Assembly: GCA_017520105.1 (NCBI GenBank)
Contig: JAFWRL010000287.1
Location: 1-6,727, forward strand
From: Fibrobacter sp.
Lineage (GTDB): Bacteria > Fibrobacterota > Fibrobacteria > Fibrobacterales > Fibrobacteraceae
Direction of reading: 5' to 3'
DNA length: 6,727 bases
Shown: positions 6,234-6,727 of the stretch, piece after piece
Position numbering within the stretch: the stretch's first letter is position 1
Layout of the letters: each line of letters opens with the position of its first letter
Position numbers and translations under genes: made by a program
Notes under the pieces: generated by a model
What the model was told of the DNA's origin: nothing
The model's database searches: none
Seen by the model: only the letters and a program-made list of their open reading frames with translations

Positions 6234-6727
6234 CTATCCCCTAACTTGTCCGTTGCCGCGGAGAATCCACTTGTAGCTGCAGAGGCTTTCGACGCCCATG
6301 GGGCCGCGAGCATGGAGCTTGTCTGTAGAAATGCCCACTTCGGCGCCGAGGCCGTATTCACCACCGTCAGCAAAGCGAGTGCTGGCGTTCACCATGACGC
6401 TGCTGCTATCGACGTTTGCGACAAAGTAGTCCTGAACGTTGGCGTCTTCGGCAACGACCGCTTCTGTGTGGCGACTGCTGTTCTTTTCGATGTGGTCGCA
6501 GGCTTCGACCACGTTATCGACGAACTTGACGCTCGATTTGAGGGCGAGGTATTCGTGATGGTAGTTGCTGTCGTCGCCAATGTCCTTGATGCGGCTGTCG
6601 TGCGATTGGGCGTCCTTGTTGCCAAAGAGTTCCACGCCGCGATCAGCGAGGCAATCAAGCAATTTCTTGACGTTCGCTGCATCGATGTGGCGGTCGATAA
6701 TCACGCATTCCATGGCGTTGCACACGC
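6234..6727 (-). CDS. proA: Gamma-glutamyl phosphate reductase, C-terminal part (enters from right edge)
   Basis: ProA reduces gamma-glutamyl phosphate with NADPH to glutamate semialdehyde, the second step of proline synthesis. About 164 C-terminal residues are visible. The visible frame opens with VCNAMEC, in which the first Cys (codon 6722-6720) is the catalytic thiol of this aldehyde-dehydrogenase-fold family. Further family motifs follow: [60 protein letters not shown] and [13 protein letters not shown] at the end. The frame is open to the right edge, so the GTG near 6725 is an internal Val. No damage is visible. It probably shares a transcript with hisI, an unremarkable pairing of amino-acid genes. 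Confidence 0.95.
   Translation of the reverse strand, partial: VCNAMECVIIDRHIDAANVKKLLDCLADRGVELFGNKDAQSHDSRIKDIGDDSNYHHEYLALKSSVKFVDNVVEACDHIEKNSSRHTEAVVAEDANVQDYFVANVDSSSVMVNASTRFADGGEYGLGAEVGISTDKLHARGPMGVESLCSYKWILRGNGQVRG

Noticed and set aside
6197..6373. N-terminal extension of hisI to 6373
   Set aside because: The added residues overlap the end of proA, have no family similarity, and the ATG at 6196 gives the usual HisI length.

Overview
The window most resembles a Fibrobacter-type gut or rumen bacterium (Fibrobacterota). This rests on two lipoproteins with an acidic, Ser-rich linker after the lipid-bearing Cys, a secreted glycosidase-like protein, and AT-leaning intergenic regions beside moderate-GC genes. 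The assignment is by style of sequence; no marker gene in the window settles it.

Left part (1-2674, minus strand): a likely three-gene operon read right to left. Two divergent, paralogous lipoproteins (2674-1637 and 1617-616) are followed one base later by the start of tilS, the tRNA(Ile)-lysidine synthase, which runs off the left edge. The tilS reading frame carries an extra stretch of about 56 codons (about 99-266) that looks like dispersed, palindromic intergenic repeat DNA inserted in frame and translated.

Middle (2675-4113, plus strand): after a divergent promoter region comes a small basic protein gene (2821-3093) with a strong promoter and Shine-Dalgarno site. Its central basic motif resembles the ribosome-rescue factor ArfA. 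Its reading frame runs straight through a near-perfect intrinsic terminator (3012-3046), so most transcripts should lack a stop codon. In known alternative rescue factors that arrangement makes the protein appear only when tmRNA trans-translation fails. This is the most interesting feature of the window. Next is an AT-rich gene (3151-4113) for a NERD-domain nuclease-like protein with a C-terminal topoisomerase-type zinc finger, probably an accessory gene.

Right part (4114-6727, minus strand): a secreted TIM-barrel, DUF4832-like protein (5738-4167) converges with the NERD gene. Upstream of it are housekeeping genes: hisI (6196-5846), closed by a clear terminator at 5792-5825, and the C-terminal part of proA (6727-6234), which enters from the right edge at its catalytic cysteine. 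No tRNA, rRNA, CRISPR array, transposase or prophage gene is visible.
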